Source: CAYLGY01 sp964383325
Lineage (GTDB): Bacteria; Pseudomonadota; Alphaproteobacteria; Rhizobiales; Rhizobiaceae
Length of the DNA stretch: 14,705 bases
Assembly (NCBI GenBank): GCA_964383325.1
Contig: CAYLGY010000065.1
Coordinates: forward strand, 1 to 14,705
Reading direction: 5' to 3'
The notes below the pieces were generated by a model, which worked only from the letters and a program-made list of their open reading frames with translations, was not told the DNA's origin and ran no database searches. A program made the position numbers and the translations under genes. This document shows positions 13,969 through 14,705 of the stretch, one piece after another (positions within the stretch are counted from its first letter, which is position 1; each line of letters begins with the position of its first letter).

Positions 13969-13992
13969 GGACGGGCGCGATTGCGCCCGTCT
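13969..13992 (-). terminator. strong hairpin between the second repeat gene and the periplasmic gene
   Basis: ACGGGCGC (13971-13978) and GCGCCCGT (13983-13990) form a perfect 8-bp stem with a 4-nt loop, extended by a G-C and a G-U pair. On the minus strand only a short TTGTT follows at once, and the GGGG ribosome site of the next gene is about 10 nt further. It is 24 nt after the tandem stop region of the upstream gene. It may end most transcripts or act as a processing stem that sets the ratio of the two proteins. Confidence 0.45.
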
Positions 13993-14016
13993 GTGTTTCC
14001 CTCAGCCTGCAGACTA

Positions 14017-14705
14017 TCAGTAATTGGTGCGACGCACCACATTGACGGTGGAATTTCCCGTCGCTGCCGCAGTGATGGAATTGCCGGTGACCGTGGAGCC
14101 GATCTGGGAGCCAACGCCTGTCCAGATCCCGACACTCACGCCGGTAACCCTGGAGGTAACCGCACCGCTGTTCACCTGCATGTTGCTGATGCCGCCAACG
14201 ACATTCGACGACACGGAAGCAATGTTCAGGCGATTGTCCGACGAATTGCCGAAGGAACGTGCCGACACGCCATTGTTGAGCACGGCCCCGACTCCGCCGG
14301 TGACGGTCGCAGGCGTAGCCGAAGAACCCATGCCGATCTGGGCGCTCAGCACGGTCGCCAAAATGGGACCGGAATTGGTCTGTGAATTTTCCACATAGCC
14401 GGTGCCATTCGAGGTGACGGCAGCGAGGGTCAGGCTGTTGGTGGACGAATTGCCCGCCGCCTGGGCGCCGACAAGGTTGTTCAGCACGCTGGAAACGCTG
14501 TCGTTCGCTGTCAGGCTGTTGCCGGTGCCGAGGCCGATCTGCAGGCTGCTCTGCGGGCTGCCGACGCTCGCACTTACTGCTGCCTTATTGTCTTGCACGT
14601 TCGACACAAGTCCATTGGCCGTGGCCGTGACCGCCTCGATGGAGAGGCTGTTCCCCGCCGAGTTTCCGATGGCCAGGGCCTGCACGGAATTGTCGCTCAC
14701 ATTGC
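14017..14705 (-). CDS. second secreted-type repeat protein, C-terminal part (homologue of the large one)
   Basis: The gene enters from the right edge; the last 229 or so codons are present, ending TAC TGA TAG. The sequence shows four copies of the same N-x7-GN-x3-N motif (VSDNSVQALAIGNSAGNSL; VLNNLVGAQAAGNSSTNSL; VLNNGVSARSFGNSSDNRL; VTGNSITAAATGNSTVNVV) alternating with Q/N segments such as ISNMQVNSGAVTSRVTGVSV. The spacing is 65-71 residues, tighter than in the large protein. The final 110 or so residues align almost without gaps with the end of the large protein, down to the shared VNVVRRTN tail, here with one extra Tyr. There are no cysteines. It is probably the first gene of this set, co-oriented with the periplasmic gene and the large repeat gene. 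The true start lies outside the window; internal GTG or ATG codons should not be used. Confidence 0.82.
   Translation of the reverse strand, partial: NVSDNSVQALAIGNSAGNSLSIEAVTATANGLVSNVQDNKAAVSASVGSPQSSLQIGLGTGNSLTANDSVSSVLNNLVGAQAAGNSSTNSLTLAAVTSNGTGYVENSQTNSGPILATVLSAQIGMGSSATPATVTGGVGAVLNNGVSARSFGNSSDNRLNIASVSSNVVGGISNMQVNSGAVTSRVTGVSVGIWTGVGSQIGSTVTGNSITAAATGNSTVNVVRRTNY
14020..14705 (-). repeat. four protein-level repeats in the second repeat protein
   Basis: The copies begin near the right edge and end at the stop. Each unit has one GN-bearing strand pair followed by a Q-x-N-x-G or similar strand ending in QIG[LM]G or VGIW. These units match the last units of the large repeat protein better than that protein's own N-terminal units, which points to gene duplication of a shared C-terminal module. 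Confidence 0.75.

Noticed and set aside
13338..14135. Longer start for the periplasmic protein at 14135
   Set aside because: The added 62 residues would overlap the second repeat gene and hide the signal peptide. The adjacent ATGs at 13952/13949 precede a textbook signal sequence.

Overview
The window is high-GC DNA with dense, overlapping operons. It reads as an alphaproteobacterial chromosome or large replicon, probably of the Rhizobiales/Rhodobacterales kind. The support is a TRAP transporter, a matA-like malonyl-CoA decarboxylase, a FixK/FNR-type box upstream of hemN, and TTGACA-type promoters. The genus cannot be read from the sequence.

Region 1 (1-8283) is catabolic. At the left edge is the N-terminus of a CaiB/BaiF-type CoA-transferase (-), divergent from a GntR/FCD regulator (+, 299-970). 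Facing the regulator is a compact minus-strand operon transcribed from about 6520 to 985. Its order is FAH-family hydrolase/isomerase, RutE-like nitroreductase, TRAP transporter DctP-DctQ-DctM, then a hydroxyquinol 1,2-dioxygenase-like intradiol dioxygenase. Most junctions overlap by 4 nt (ATGA) or are under 25 nt; the exception is 87 nt before dctP. Divergent from this operon are malonyl-CoA decarboxylase and a YciI-family protein, also joined by ATGA. Together these look like import of an acidic substrate, ring cleavage, C-C bond hydrolysis or isomerisation, and conversion of C3 units (malonyl-CoA, malonic semialdehyde) to central metabolites. The substrate is not determined; hydroxyquinol-type aromatics and malonate are the two candidates the genes suggest.

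Region 2 (8300-9794) is hemN (-), oxygen-independent coproporphyrinogen III dehydrogenase. A 22-bp perfect dyad containing TTGC-N6-GCAA lies upstream, about 42 bp before a plausible start point, as expected for a FixK/FNR-activated promoter.

Region 3 (9839-14705) is the unusual part. Two homologous secreted-type repeat proteins flank a small periplasmic protein, all on the minus strand: a 1026-residue protein (9872-12952) and a second one running off the right edge (14017-14705). They share a repeat of about 65-95 residues with an N-x7-GN-x3-N signature alternating with a Q-x-N-x-G segment, and both end in the same VNVVRRTN tail. Between them lies a two-cysteine domain fused to a peptidoglycan-binding domain. 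I see no autotransporter barrel, RTX repeats or sorting signal. The composition and Asn/Gln spacing recall curli- or holdfast-like beta-solenoid or amyloid proteins, so this may be a little-described surface-fibre system. The 385-nt gap upstream of the large repeat protein contains an AT-rich island and several inverted repeats.

No tRNA, rRNA, CRISPR array or insertion sequence was seen.
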